From the NCBI GenBank assembly GCA_003963455.1, contig RXJA01000081.1, positions 1 through 42,444 on the forward strand: DNA of 42,444 nt, written 5' to 3'. The translations under genes and the position numbers were made by a program. Positions 7,861 to 15,950 of the stretch are shown here, piece by piece. This stretch comes from Hyphomicrobiales bacterium. GTDB taxonomy: Bacteria; Pseudomonadota; Alphaproteobacteria; Rhizobiales; Rhizobiaceae. Position 1 is the first letter of the stretch; every line of letters begins with the position of its first letter. The notes beneath the pieces were generated by a model that saw only the letters and a list, made by a program, of their open reading frames with translations, did no database searches and was not told the DNA's origin.

Positions 7861-8706
7861 TCAAAGAGCGTAGGAAACGAGCTGGCCCGGCAGGCCGAGC
7901 GTCACCCAGAGCCGGCCGCTATGGACACAGCAATTGGTCGGGTCGCTGCCCTCGCCGCAATCGATCATCTCGACCAGACGGCCGGTGGCATCGAGGATCG
8001 CGACCCGGTCGCCGGTGCTGCCGGTGACGTAGAGCAGGTCCTCATGGAAGACCATGCCGTCCGGATTGAAGTGGTCGTCCAAGCGAACCCATTCGGCCAT
8101 CGCGCCGACGCTTTCGCCATTCCAGTCGAAGCGCAGCAGACGATGCTCCATGGTTATGCCGACGATCAGCGAGCCGTCGGGATGGAACACCAGCCCGTTG
8201 GGGAAGCCGGTCATCTTGGCCAGCGCGCGGACCTTCCGGTCCTGTCCCGCCGCAAGCAACTGCCCGCCGTGATAGGCCGCGTGGTCGGCTCCGAGCACCT
8301 CCCAGTTCTGCGGGTCGGTGAACACGATCTCGCCTGCCGGCGTGAAGATCAGGTCATTCGGCCGCGAAGGTTTTGCTCCGGGCAGATGGTCGGCGAAATT
8401 CTCCCAACGGCCGTCGAGTTGCAGGCGCTGGATGCAGCCGGGGATCATCGGTTCGGCAAGATGCAGCTTCTCGAGCGACTCCGGCGCAAGGCCGCCATTG
8501 TTGCAGATGTAGAGCGCGCCGTCGGGGCCGAGCCGCATGCCGTTCGGCGCGCCGGAAAGCGTGGCCAGCTCGCGTATGGCGCCGTCCTTGAAGGCGCGAA
8601 CCTTCGCGTGCAGCAGGTCGACGAAGGCGATTGAACCATCCGGGAGCGCCACCGGTCCCTCCGGAAAGCCCAGGCCCGTCACATGGATTTCCTTCGACCG
8701 TTTCAT
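7861..8706 (-). CDS. SMP-30/gluconolactonase/LRE family protein
   Basis: A 281-residue six-bladed beta-propeller lactonase. The metal-site residues of the family are visible: Glu16 (GFPEGP), Asn117 (RPNDLIF), Asn170 (GFPNGLVF) and Asp216 (NPDGMVF). The repeated PDGSLIVG-type blade motifs also fit. The ATG at 8704-8706 follows GAGGGAGG. It lies between the ATPase gene and the dimethylformamidase-like gene of the same operon, and probably hydrolyses a lactone or related cyclic ester made from the imported substrate. No signal peptide is seen, so it should be cytoplasmic. Confidence 0.9.
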   Translation of the reverse strand: MKRSKEIHVTGLGFPEGPVALPDGSIAFVDLLHAKVRAFKDGAIRELATLSGAPNGMRLGPDGALYICNNGGLAPESLEKLHLAEPMIPGCIQRLQLDGRWENFADHLPGAKPSRPNDLIFTPAGEIVFTDPQNWEVLGADHAAYHGGQLLAAGQDRKVRALAKMTGFPNGLVFHPDGSLIVGITMEHRLLRFDWNGESVGAMAEWVRLDDHFNPDGMVFHEDLLYVTGSTGDRVAILDATGRLVEMIDCGEGSDPTNCCVHSGRLWVTLGLPGQLVSYAL

Positions 8707-8732
8707 AACGCCTCCCTCTTCCACTTGTGCTT

Positions 8733-9752
8733 CTAGCCGGCGACGGCCAGCCCGCGCCTGGCGCGTCCCACCTCGGCGCCGGCTTGTGCCGTCTCGTCGG
8801 GCGCAAGGTGGCAGGCCACAATCTGGCTGGCGCCGGGCACGGCGCGCAGCGGCGGTACTTTCTCCCGGCAGATGTCGCGCGCCAGATGGCAGCGCGGGTG
8901 GAACCGGCAGCCGGGCGGCACGTCGGCCGGATTGGGCGGATCGCCGGTGAGCATGATACGCTTCCAGCCGACCTGGCGGCGCGCGGCCAGTGTCGGCGCC
9001 GCCGACAGCAGCGCCTGCGTGTAGGGATGCAGCGGCCGCCGCATGATCTCGTCGGCCGTTCCCTGCTCGATGATGGTGCCGAGATACATCACTGCTATGC
9101 GGTCGGCGACATGGCCGATGACGTCGAGGTCGTGCGAGATGATCAGGTAGGAGATGCCGCGCTTGCGCTGGATCTGCAGCATCAGGTTGACGATCTGAGC
9201 CTGGATCGACGGATCGAGCGCCGAGGTCGGCTCGTCGGCGACGATGATCTCCGGTTCCAGCGCCAGCGCCCTTGCAATGGCGATGCGCTGCAATTGGCCG
9301 CCGGAAAACTGTCCAGGCAATTTCCGGATATCGATGTTCTCCAGCCCGACGAAGGACAGAAGCTCGCGGATGCGCGTATCGAGCCCAGCGCCAAGCTTGA
9401 CGCCATGCGTGTCGAACGGCTCGCGCATCACTTCGGCAATGGTCATGCGCGCGTTGAGCGAGGCGAGCGGATCCTGGAACACGGCCTGCAGGCGGCGGCG
9501 GATCGGCAGCATGCGCCGGCCGCGAAAACCGGTCACGTCGACCCCATCGAAGCGCACGCGTCCGTCCGTCACGTCGACCAGTTTGAGCGCCAGCCGGGCG
9601 AGAGTGGACTTGCCGCATCCGCTTTCGCCGACCAGCCCCAGCGTCTCTCCCTTGCCCACGGCGAGCGAAACACCGGCCACCGCCTGCACTGCGCGACCGC
9701 CGCGGCGCTGCGAAAAGGTCTTCGAGACGGCATCGAGCTCGAGCAGCGCCAA
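8733..9752 (-). CDS. Oligopeptide-type ABC transporter ATP-binding protein (DppF/OppF type)
   Basis: 339 residues. Walker A GESGCGKST is at 42-50, the Q-loop is VFQDPLASLNARM, the signature is FSGGQLQRIAIARAL, Walker B is IIVADEPTSALD, and the C-terminal oligopeptide-transporter extension carries CRFHPRCHLARDIC. The start is a TTG (9750-9752) directly after GAGGAGC, two bases downstream of the partner ATPase's stop. No better ATG is available before the conserved fold. It pairs with the preceding ATPase to power the two permeases. Confidence 0.93.
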   Translation of the reverse strand: MALLELDAVSKTFSQRRGGRAVQAVAGVSLAVGKGETLGLVGESGCGKSTLARLALKLVDVTDGRVRFDGVDVTGFRGRRMLPIRRRLQAVFQDPLASLNARMTIAEVMREPFDTHGVKLGAGLDTRIRELLSFVGLENIDIRKLPGQFSGGQLQRIAIARALALEPEIIVADEPTSALDPSIQAQIVNLMLQIQRKRGISYLIISHDLDVIGHVADRIAVMYLGTIIEQGTADEIMRRPLHPYTQALLSAAPTLAARRQVGWKRIMLTGDPPNPADVPPGCRFHPRCHLARDICREKVPPLRAVPGASQIVACHLAPDETAQAGAEVGRARRGLAVAG

Positions 9753-9754
9753 GG

Positions 9755-10741
9755 TCAGCTCCTCGCGACTTGAAGAGGCATCGCCGCCTCGATCGGATGA
9801 TGGCAGGCGAGTTCCACGGCGCCAAATCCGCGGCGTGGCGGCTCGATGGCCTTGCAGTCGTCCTGCGCGCGCGGGCAGCGCGGATGGAAGCGGCAGCCGG
9901 ACGGGAAGGCGCCAAGCCCGGGCGCGCCACCGACGATGGCGTTGAGCTCCTGCTTGGCCGGCGTTTGCGAGATCATGGCGCTGGTCATCAGCGCCGCCGT
10001 GTAGGGATGCGAAGGCTGCAGCATGATGGAATCGGCCGGCCCGACTTCGGCGATGCGGCCAGCATAGAGCACCAGGATTCGGTCGGCCACCTCAGCGACC
10101 ACGCCCATGTCGTGGGTGATCAGGATGATCGTCAGCGCCATCTCGCGCTTCAGCTCGGCAAGCAGCTCGAGCATCTGCGCCTTGATGGTGACGTCGAGCG
10201 CCGTCGTCGGCTCGTCGGCGATCAGCAGGCTGGGGCCGGCGGCCAGCGCCATCGCGATCATGGCGCGCTGCCGCATGCCGCCGCTGACCTCGTGCGGATA
10301 GGCGGAGGCGACGCGACGCGGGTCGGGAATGCGGACGCGCTCCAGCATCTCCACGGCGCGCTTCCTTGCCTCGGCGCGGCCGGCAAGGCCGTGCGCGACG
10401 AGGGTCTCCGCGATCTGGTCGCCGACCGGCCAGACCGGGTTCAGCGAGCTCAGCGGATCCTGATAGATCAGGCCGATCTCCGGGCCGCGCAGCTTGCGCA
10501 GTTCGGCATCGGGCCGTTTCAGCATTTCGCGATCCTTGAAGCGGATCGAGCCGGAGACGAAGGCGGTGGGCGGCTGCAGGCCGGCGATCGACATGCCGGT
10601 GAGCGACTTTCCCGAGCCGGACTCGCCGATGATGACGAAGGTTTCGCCTTCCTCGACGTCGAAGGAAATGCCGTCCACCGCGACGAGGTTCTGGCCCTCG
10701 CGCTGGAAGCCGATTGCGAAGTCGCGGACCGACAGGATCAT
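9755..10741 (-). CDS. Oligopeptide-type ABC transporter ATP-binding protein (DppD/OppD type)
   Basis: 328 residues. Walker A GESGSGKS is at 39-46, Q-loop [12 protein letters not shown], signature [15 protein letters not shown], Walker [14 protein letters not shown]-loop ILITHDMG, and a C-terminal [14 protein letters not shown] extension as in OppD/DppD. The open frame runs on upstream to 11113, but the true start is the ATG at 10739-10741. That ATG overlaps the TGA of the permease gene (ATGA), and MILSVRDF matches the family N-terminus. Confidence 0.94.
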   Translation of the reverse strand: MILSVRDFAIGFQREGQNLVAVDGISFDVEEGETFVIIGESGSGKSLTGMSIAGLQPPTAFVSGSIRFKDREMLKRPDAELRKLRGPEIGLIYQDPLSSLNPVWPVGDQIAETLVAHGLAGRAEARKRAVEMLERVRIPDPRRVASAYPHEVSGGMRQRAMIAMALAAGPSLLIADEPTTALDVTIKAQMLELLAELKREMALTIILITHDMGVVAEVADRILVLYAGRIAEVGPADSIMLQPSHPYTAALMTSAMISQTPAKQELNAIVGGAPGLGAFPSGCRFHPRCPRAQDDCKAIEPPRRGFGAVELACHHPIEAAMPLQVARS

Positions 10742-11571
10742 GTGGCCCGCCTCGAAGCGAGCGCGTCGCCGATCAGCGAGAAGGCGGTGGCGGTCAGCAT
10801 GATCATGGTGCCGGGAAAGACAAGGTACCACCAGGCAGAGCCGAAATAGGGGCGCGAGTCGCGGATCAGCAGGCCCCATTCCGGCGTCGGCGAATTGGCG
10901 CCGAGACCGAGGAAGGAAAGGGCGGTGACGGCGACCAGCGCGTAGCCGATGTCGGTGGTGACGCGCACATTCACCTCCTGGACGACGAAGGGGATGATGT
11001 GGCGGCGCAGGATGGTCATCTCCGAGACGCCGAGCGCGCGGGCTGCCTCGACATGCGGCCGCTCGCGCAGGCGCAGCACCTCGCCGCGGACAAGCCGCGC
11101 ATAGCCCGGCCACCAGATGATGGCGAGCGACAGCGCCACGCTGTCGAGGCCGCGCCCGATCGAGGCGGCGACGGCCAGCGCCAGCACCAGCGCCGGAAAG
11201 CCGAAGAACAGGTCGACGATGCGCATCATCAAATTGTCGATGCTATGGCGCGCCATGCCGGAGACCGCGCCATAGACCACGCCGAACAGAGCGGAGGCGA
11301 AAACGATGGCGATCGCCACGCCGAGCGAATAGCGGGTGCCGTAGACGATGCGCGAGAAGACGTCGCGGCCGCCCTCGTCGGTGCCGAAGATATGGGTGAG
11401 GCTCGGCGGCTTCAGCCGGTCGGCCATGGCGAGCGCGATCGGGTCGTGCGGCGCGATCAGGCCGGGCAGAAGCGTGAAGGCGGCGAGGATGGCCACCATC
11501 AGCAGGGCGAGCGGCAGTAGCACGCCCTTAGGCCTCGCGATACGGCGCGCGGGCTGGGTGGAAATGCTCAT
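10738..11571 (-). CDS. Oligopeptide-type ABC transporter permease (DppC type)
   Basis: A 277-residue inner-membrane permease. The first membrane segment is near residues 18-40 (VLLPLALLMVAILAAF), followed by HIFGTDEGGRDVFSRIVYGTR, the typical entry to the BPD_transp_1 domain. The EAA coupling loop is EAARALGVSEMTILRRHIIP. The tail has SFLGLGANSPTPEWGLLI, diagnostic of the DppC/OppC branch. It is coupled by ATGA overlaps to the genes on both sides. Confidence 0.94.
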   Translation of the reverse strand: MSISTQPARRIARPKGVLLPLALLMVAILAAFTLLPGLIAPHDPIALAMADRLKPPSLTHIFGTDEGGRDVFSRIVYGTRYSLGVAIAIVFASALFGVVYGAVSGMARHSIDNLMMRIVDLFFGFPALVLALAVAASIGRGLDSVALSLAIIWWPGYARLVRGEVLRLRERPHVEAARALGVSEMTILRRHIIPFVVQEVNVRVTTDIGYALVAVTALSFLGLGANSPTPEWGLLIRDSRPYFGSAWWYLVFPGTMIMLTATAFSLIGDALASRRAT

Positions 11572-12581
11572 GAGCCGACACTCTGCACGCGCGGATCGAT
11601 CACCGGATAGAGCAGGTCCATCACCAGGTTGATGATCACGAAGCCGGCCGTGGACACGATCGCCAGCGCGATGACCGGCGAATAGTCGAAGACCTGGAAG
11701 GACTGATAGGCATAGAGGCCGATGCCGGGCCAGTCGAAGATGACCTCGACCAGGATCACCCAGCTGATCATGTAGCCGAACTGCATGGTGGTCGCCGTCA
11801 GGATGGGCGACAGCGCATTGCGCAGGATGTGCTTGAACAGGATGCGGTTGGGCGACAGGCCTTTGCCGCGCGCCGTGCGCACATAGAGCCGGCTTTGCTC
11901 CTGGATGAGGGCGGCGCGCGACAGCCGCGTGCCGACCGCGAGCAGGTTGACGACGATGGTCGCGGCGGGAAGCGCCAGGTGCTTCAGGCTGGCGAGAAAG
12001 GCCGAGATGCTGCCGGCCAGCAGGGAATCGATGAGCAGGAAGCCGCTGATCACAGGCGGCGCCGTCTCGCGGATCGGGAAGCGTGAGCCGAGCGGCAGCC
12101 AGTGCAATTTGTAGAAGAAGAAGAACTGAAGCGTCATGCCGAGCCAGAACACCGGAATGCCGGTGCCGATCATGGTGATGAGACGGATCGCGCCGTCCAC
12201 CGCGCCGCCGGGCCGGCGGGCGGCGAGCACAGCCAGCGAGAAGCTGATCGCCAGATAGAGGACGAAGCTGACGATCAGCAGTTCCAGCGTCGCCGGCAGA
12301 TACTGCTTGAGATCGGTGCTGACGCTGCGGCGCGTGCGGATGGACTCGCCGAGGTCGCCCTTGGCAAGTCCGATCATGTAGGAGGCGAATTGCTCCGGCA
12401 GCGGACGATCGAGACCGTGCTCGACGCGAATGCGCTGCACGGTCTCCTCGGACGCGTTCTGGCCGGCCAGGAAGGCTGCGGGGTCGGCCGGAACGACACG
12501 GCTGAGGAAGAAGGTTATGACCGCGACGGCGATGAGGACGACGAGACCCCAGACCAGACGCTTGAACAGAAAGGCGATCAC
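11568..12581 (-). CDS. Oligopeptide-type ABC transporter permease (DppB type)
   Basis: A 337-residue inner-membrane permease with the DppB/OppB start (FLFKRLVWGLVVLIAVAVITFFLSRVVPADPAAFLAG), a soluble loop ending GESIRTRRSV, and the EAA loop TARGKGLSPNRILFKHILRNALSP. The tail has DWPGIGLYAYQSF and DLLYPVIDPR. It lies 33 bases after the binding-protein gene and overlaps the DppC-type gene by ATGA. Confidence 0.94.
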   Translation of the reverse strand: MIAFLFKRLVWGLVVLIAVAVITFFLSRVVPADPAAFLAGQNASEETVQRIRVEHGLDRPLPEQFASYMIGLAKGDLGESIRTRRSVSTDLKQYLPATLELLIVSFVLYLAISFSLAVLAARRPGGAVDGAIRLITMIGTGIPVFWLGMTLQFFFFYKLHWLPLGSRFPIRETAPPVISGFLLIDSLLAGSISAFLASLKHLALPAATIVVNLLAVGTRLSRAALIQEQSRLYVRTARGKGLSPNRILFKHILRNALSPILTATTMQFGYMISWVILVEVIFDWPGIGLYAYQSFQVFDYSPVIALAIVSTAGFVIINLVMDLLYPVIDPRVQSVGS

Positions 12582-12614
12582 AACCGTGCCGTCCGCATGC
12601 GCACTCCGCCGCTG

Positions 12615-14147
12615 TTACTTGCTGTACATTTCCCAGAAGCGGGCGTTGATGTACTCGGCCGGGTCGATGCGGTAGCCGCCGATCCGGTCAGGCTCGGGCA
12701 CCACGGTCTTCGGCCGCGCGGTCCAGATGATGTAGTGAGAGTCCACCACGATATCGGCCGCCTGCTTGAGCAGCTTGCCACGCTCGGTCGGGTCGGAAAT
12801 CGTCGGCAGCTTGGCCACCAGGTCCTGCAGCGTCTGGTCGAAGAATTTGCCGGAATTGTAGAACCCGCCCTTGAGATAATGCGCGGCGAAGAACTTGGTC
12901 GCGTCGGACGGACTGAGATTGGCGTTGCCGAGCACGAAGCAGTTGCTCTTGTCGGACTTGATGGCGGTGATCGCCTCGACGAAAGGCTGTTCCTCGATCT
13001 CGACGGTGACGCCGAGCTGCTGGGCTGAAGATTGAAGCACGGTCGCCGCGAAGCGGAATTCCGGGAAACCGGCGGGCACCGAGCATTTCATCTTGGCGTT
13101 GGCGAGACCCGATTTGGCAAGCGCCGCCTTGGCGCCGTCGAGATCGGTCTTGATCTCGGCCTCTTCCTTTTCCGGGCTGCCGGGGAACCAGGAGGGCACC
13201 GGGCCGCGGCCGACCTCGGCCTTGCCCTGGAAGGATTGCACCATGGCGTTGTAGTCGAACGCCTTGACCAGCGCCTCGCGGAAATCCTTGTTGTTGGTCG
13301 GCGCCAGGTCCATGTTGAGATAGATCGCGGGCCATGCCCAAAGATTGTTGCCTTCGACCAGATGGAAGCCGCTGCTGGTGCCGATGCGCAGCGCCTCGTC
13401 GAGCGGCACGAAATTGGCGAGGTCGAACTCGCCGCCTTCAAGGCCGCGGGCGCGGTTGGCGCCGTCGGTGACGAAACGGTCGAGCACGCGGTCGAACGGC
13501 TTTTCCGGGAACTTGCCCCACCATTTGTCGTTGCGCTTCAACTCGATCTGGGTGCCGCGCGTCCAGGACACGAATTCGTAGGGGCCGGTGCCGTTGGCGT
13601 TCTCGTTGAACCATGCCTGGCCGAGATCATCCTTGTGCTTGGCGATGTCCTCGTCGGACAGCATCTCGATGCGGCTGAGGTTCGAGGCGAGGAAGACGGT
13701 CGGCGCCTTGGTCTCGATCTTGACGGTCTTGGGGTCGACCACGGTGACACTGGCGATGTCGTCGACCAGATAGGATTGCCCCTGGCCGATCTTCAGCAAC
13801 CGGTCGAGCGTCGCCTTCACGTCGTTGGCGTCGAAGGCGGTGCCGTCGTGGAAGGTGACGCCGTCGCGCAGCTTGAAGGTCCAGACCTTGCCGTCCTGCT
13901 TCCATTCCGTTGCCAGCGCCGGCAGCAATTTGGACGGATCGGAGAGGTCGAAGTCGACCAGCCGATCATAGATGTTGCGGGTGACCGTGAACTCCCAGTT
14001 CACGTTGGCCTTGGCCGGGTCGATCGTGCTCGGCTCGCCGGCATCGGCGTAGACGAAGGTGGATGCGTCGTCGGCGAAGGCCGAGTAGGAGACGCCGCCC
14101 ATCAAAAGGCCGATCGCCAGTCCCAAAATCCCATTGCGAAGCTTCAT
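12615..14147 (-). CDS. ABC transporter substrate-binding protein, family 5 (peptide/nickel type)
   Basis: A 510-residue periplasmic binding protein. The Sec signal peptide has a MKLRN basic start, a hydrophobic core to about residue 23 and probable cleavage at SAFA-DD. The mature part carries DAGEPSTIDPAKANVNWEFTVTRNIYDRLV and YEFVSWTRGTQIELKRNDKWWG, both typical of SBP_bac_5. Ligands of this family range from peptides to opines, glycosides and other small amides. It is the first structural gene of the transporter operon, and its promoter carries the ATAYATGATATAT motif. Confidence 0.94.
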   Translation of the reverse strand: MKLRNGILGLAIGLLMGGVSYSAFADDASTFVYADAGEPSTIDPAKANVNWEFTVTRNIYDRLVDFDLSDPSKLLPALATEWKQDGKVWTFKLRDGVTFHDGTAFDANDVKATLDRLLKIGQGQSYLVDDIASVTVVDPKTVKIETKAPTVFLASNLSRIEMLSDEDIAKHKDDLGQAWFNENANGTGPYEFVSWTRGTQIELKRNDKWWGKFPEKPFDRVLDRFVTDGANRARGLEGGEFDLANFVPLDEALRIGTSSGFHLVEGNNLWAWPAIYLNMDLAPTNNKDFREALVKAFDYNAMVQSFQGKAEVGRGPVPSWFPGSPEKEEAEIKTDLDGAKAALAKSGLANAKMKCSVPAGFPEFRFAATVLQSSAQQLGVTVEIEEQPFVEAITAIKSDKSNCFVLGNANLSPSDATKFFAAHYLKGGFYNSGKFFDQTLQDLVAKLPTISDPTERGKLLKQAADIVVDSHYIIWTARPKTVVPEPDRIGGYRIDPAEYINARFWEMYSK

Positions 14148-14180
14148 TGTTTTCCCCTTATTTTTGACCTCTGGAAATAG

Positions 14181-14208
14181 AATATATCATATATGATGAA
14201 CGTCGCAA
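14181..14208 (-). promoter_or_regulatory. Promoter with palindromic operator for the peptide-type ABC operon
   Basis: On the minus strand TTGCGA (plus 14203-14208) and TATATT (14181-14186) are separated by 16 bases, an acceptable sigma-70-type promoter 34 bases before the binding-protein gene. The spacer contains the perfect palindrome ATCATATATGAT (14186-14197). Read on minus, the site ATATATGATATAT nearly matches ATACATGATATAT at 17264-17276. A GntR repressor site is the likely explanation (inference). Confidence 0.5.
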
Positions 14209-14262
14209 GCGCTCATGAGGACGTTTCCGCATTGCTTGGCGAGCAGTGAAAACGGGGTCGCA

Positions 14263-14282
14263 CGCCGCGTAAGGACGCGGCG
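14263..14282. other. Perfect 8-bp-stem hairpin downstream of GntR gene
   Basis: CGCCGCGT and ACGCGGCG flank an AAGG loop. It lies between the stop of the GntR gene and the promoter of the binding-protein gene. The adjoining A run is on the wrong side for a minus-strand intrinsic terminator, so its role is unclear. Confidence 0.35.
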
Positions 14283-14366
14283 AAAAAGGGTGAGCCGCCA
14301 GGCACACTCGGAGTCTCTCATCCTGGAGCAGGTTTCTGGATTCTTGGGGGCTTTGAGAGGGGCAGC

Positions 14367-15077
14367 CTAGCGTCGCGACCGCTGTGGAGGCTCGTCTTCG
14401 GCGTCTTCCTTGCTCTCGATCGCAGCGAGGTGCTCGACGAATTTGCGGCCGCCTTCGATCAGGTCCTGCTCGAAGGCGCGCCGTAGCGCCGCCTCGTCCT
14501 TGGCGCGCAAGGCGGCGATCACGTTGACGTGCTGATGCTGACCTTCATAGGTCGGGTGGCCGTGCGGATAGAGCAGGCTGAGCAAGGGGCCGGCCTGGAT
14601 CCACAGTCGCTCGATCATCTCGATCAAATGAGGCATTTCCGATTTGCGATGGACCGCGAAGTGGAAGTCGTAATTGTACTGGAGCGCGGCCGCGTAGTCC
14701 TTGGTGCGCTCCGCCTCGATCAGCTTGTGATGGATATCTTCAAGGGTCTTGAGGAACGGCTCGTCGATATGCGGCATCGCTTTTGAAGCGGCATAGGGCT
14801 CCAGCACCAGCCGGATGTCGCGCAGCTCCAGATATTCCTTGAGGCTGATCCGCCGCACGCGGATGTAGTAGCCCGGCTTCATCTCCAGCGCGCCGTCCTT
14901 GACGAGCTGGAAGATGGCTTCGCGCACCGGCGTCTCGCTGGTGCCGAGCTGCTGGGCGAGGTCGCGGATCTTCAGCCGGTCGCCTGGATGGAGCCGCGCC
15001 GACATCAGCTCCTGGCGAAGACGCAGGTAGATCTGCGAAGACAGGCTCGTCGCCTGGATCTCAGGCAGGTTCTGCAT
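14367..15077 (-). CDS. GntR family transcriptional regulator, FCD domain (first of four)
   Basis: 236 residues. An N-terminal winged helix-turn-helix (LKIRDLAQQLGTSETPVREAIFQLVKDGAL) is followed by an all-helical FCD effector domain. YNYDFHFAVH and the later HQHVNVIAAL fit the usual Asp/His metal site. It resembles the regulators at 18571 and 30925 (LGTS-x-TP-x-R-[DE]-A, then LW-x2-[AM]GP[LM]) more than the one at 24302. It sits between otnC and the ABC operon, all on the minus strand. It is the obvious candidate for the ATAYATGATATAT sites found before the ABC operon and before otnK, though none is seen before its own start. Confidence 0.92.
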   Translation of the reverse strand: MQNLPEIQATSLSSQIYLRLRQELMSARLHPGDRLKIRDLAQQLGTSETPVREAIFQLVKDGALEMKPGYYIRVRRISLKEYLELRDIRLVLEPYAASKAMPHIDEPFLKTLEDIHHKLIEAERTKDYAAALQYNYDFHFAVHRKSEMPHLIEMIERLWIQAGPLLSLLYPHGHPTYEGQHQHVNVIAALRAKDEAALRRAFEQDLIEGGRKFVEHLAAIESKEDAEDEPPQRSRR

Positions 15078-15199
15078 TCGTCAGCGGACTCGCTTTTCGC
15101 ATCTGGCCAATGGTTCTCAAGATCACACGGTGCCGGGTCTGTCCATATCGTGGGCCTGGAGCCATTCGAAAAATCCGGTTCATAAGAACGGTGTCTCCG

Positions 15200-15303
15200 C
15201 TAGGTCAGGATGACGTTTCGTTGAATCGCCATCCCGATCCAAATCTTTGTTGGAGCACGATCTTATCGGAAAACCGGTTTCCACTTTTCGGATCATGCTC
15301 TAG
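15200..15303. repeat. Rhizobial palindromic intergenic repeat, copy at otnC 3' end
   Basis: It begins CTAGGTCAGGATGACGTTTC, contains CTTTGTTGGAGCACGATC and GGAAAACCGGTTTCCACTTT, and ends GATCATGCTCTAG. It aligns over its length with the copy at 19352-19475. The terminal CTA forms, on the reverse strand, the TAG stop of the aldolase-family gene. Confidence 0.75.
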
Positions 15304-15950
15304 CCGGGCAACAAACCCGTTCCGTAGTTGCCGTATCGCTTTCCGACCCGCTCCATTTCCTCCTCTGGAAGCAGGGCGGGCTCGCCGGCCTGCAACGCCA
15401 TCAGATACTGACGCGCCAGCGTCTCCAGTTTCACCGTGGTCTGGAAGGCGGCTTCCAGCGTCTTGCCGATGGCGATCATGCCATGATTGGCGAGCAGGCA
15501 GGCGGTACGGTCCTTGAGCGCCTCGACCGCCGACGCCCCGAGATCGACGGTGCCGAAGGTGGCGTAGCGGGCGCAGCGCACATCGGTGCCGCCGAAGGCC
15601 GCGACCATGTAGTGGAAAGACGGCAGCGGCCTGCGCAGGCACGCCAGCGCCACGCAGGCATCGGCATGGGTATGGATCACCGCATTGGCGGCAGGGTAGG
15701 CATCGAGGATCGCGGCATGCATGTGCCATTCGCTGGATGGGATGCCTTCGCCCCTGATGGCGCCGTGGGGATCGACCCGGACGAGCCGGTCCGGCATGAG
15801 ATTGCTGCTGTTGGCTCCCGTCGGCGTGATCAGCATGCCGCCTGATACCCGCCGGCTCACATTGCCGCTGTTGCCGTGATTGAAGCCCTTGTCCTGCAGA
15901 CGGCTCACCGTCTCGACAATGGCGTTGGGCAGATTGTCTTCGTTGATCAT
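15300..15950 (-). CDS. otnC: 3-oxo-tetronate 4-phosphate decarboxylase-like class II aldolase
   Basis: A 216-residue class II aldolase/adducin-family protein. The phosphate-binding GNSGNVSRR and TGANSSN loops are at about 26-34 and 44-50. The acid Glu74 is in SSEWHMH, and zinc ligands are His93, His95 (HTHAD) and His156 (NHG). Its start overlaps the stop of the DUF1537 kinase by one base (TGATG), the pairing known for OtnK-OtnC, where the phosphorylated 3-oxo-tetronate is decarboxylated to dihydroxyacetone phosphate. The name rests on that pairing; an L-fuculose-phosphate-type aldolase is the alternative. The last codon lies in a palindromic repeat. Confidence 0.82.
   Translation of the reverse strand: MINEDNLPNAIVETVSRLQDKGFNHGNSGNVSRRVSGGMLITPTGANSSNLMPDRLVRVDPHGAIRGEGIPSSEWHMHAAILDAYPAANAVIHTHADACVALACLRRPLPSFHYMVAAFGGTDVRCARYATFGTVDLGASAVEALKDRTACLLANHGMIAIGKTLEAAFQTTVKLETLARQYLMALQAGEPALLPEEEMERVGKRYGNYGTGLLPG

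Noticed and set aside
9770..10849. 359-residue plus-strand open frame opposite the DppD-type ATPase
   Set aside because: No recognisable motif, low-complexity Arg/Gly/Asp composition, and the opposite strand has all ABC ATPase motifs.
14263..14282. Hairpin as intrinsic terminator of the GntR gene
   Set aside because: On the transcribed strand the T run comes before the stem, not after it.
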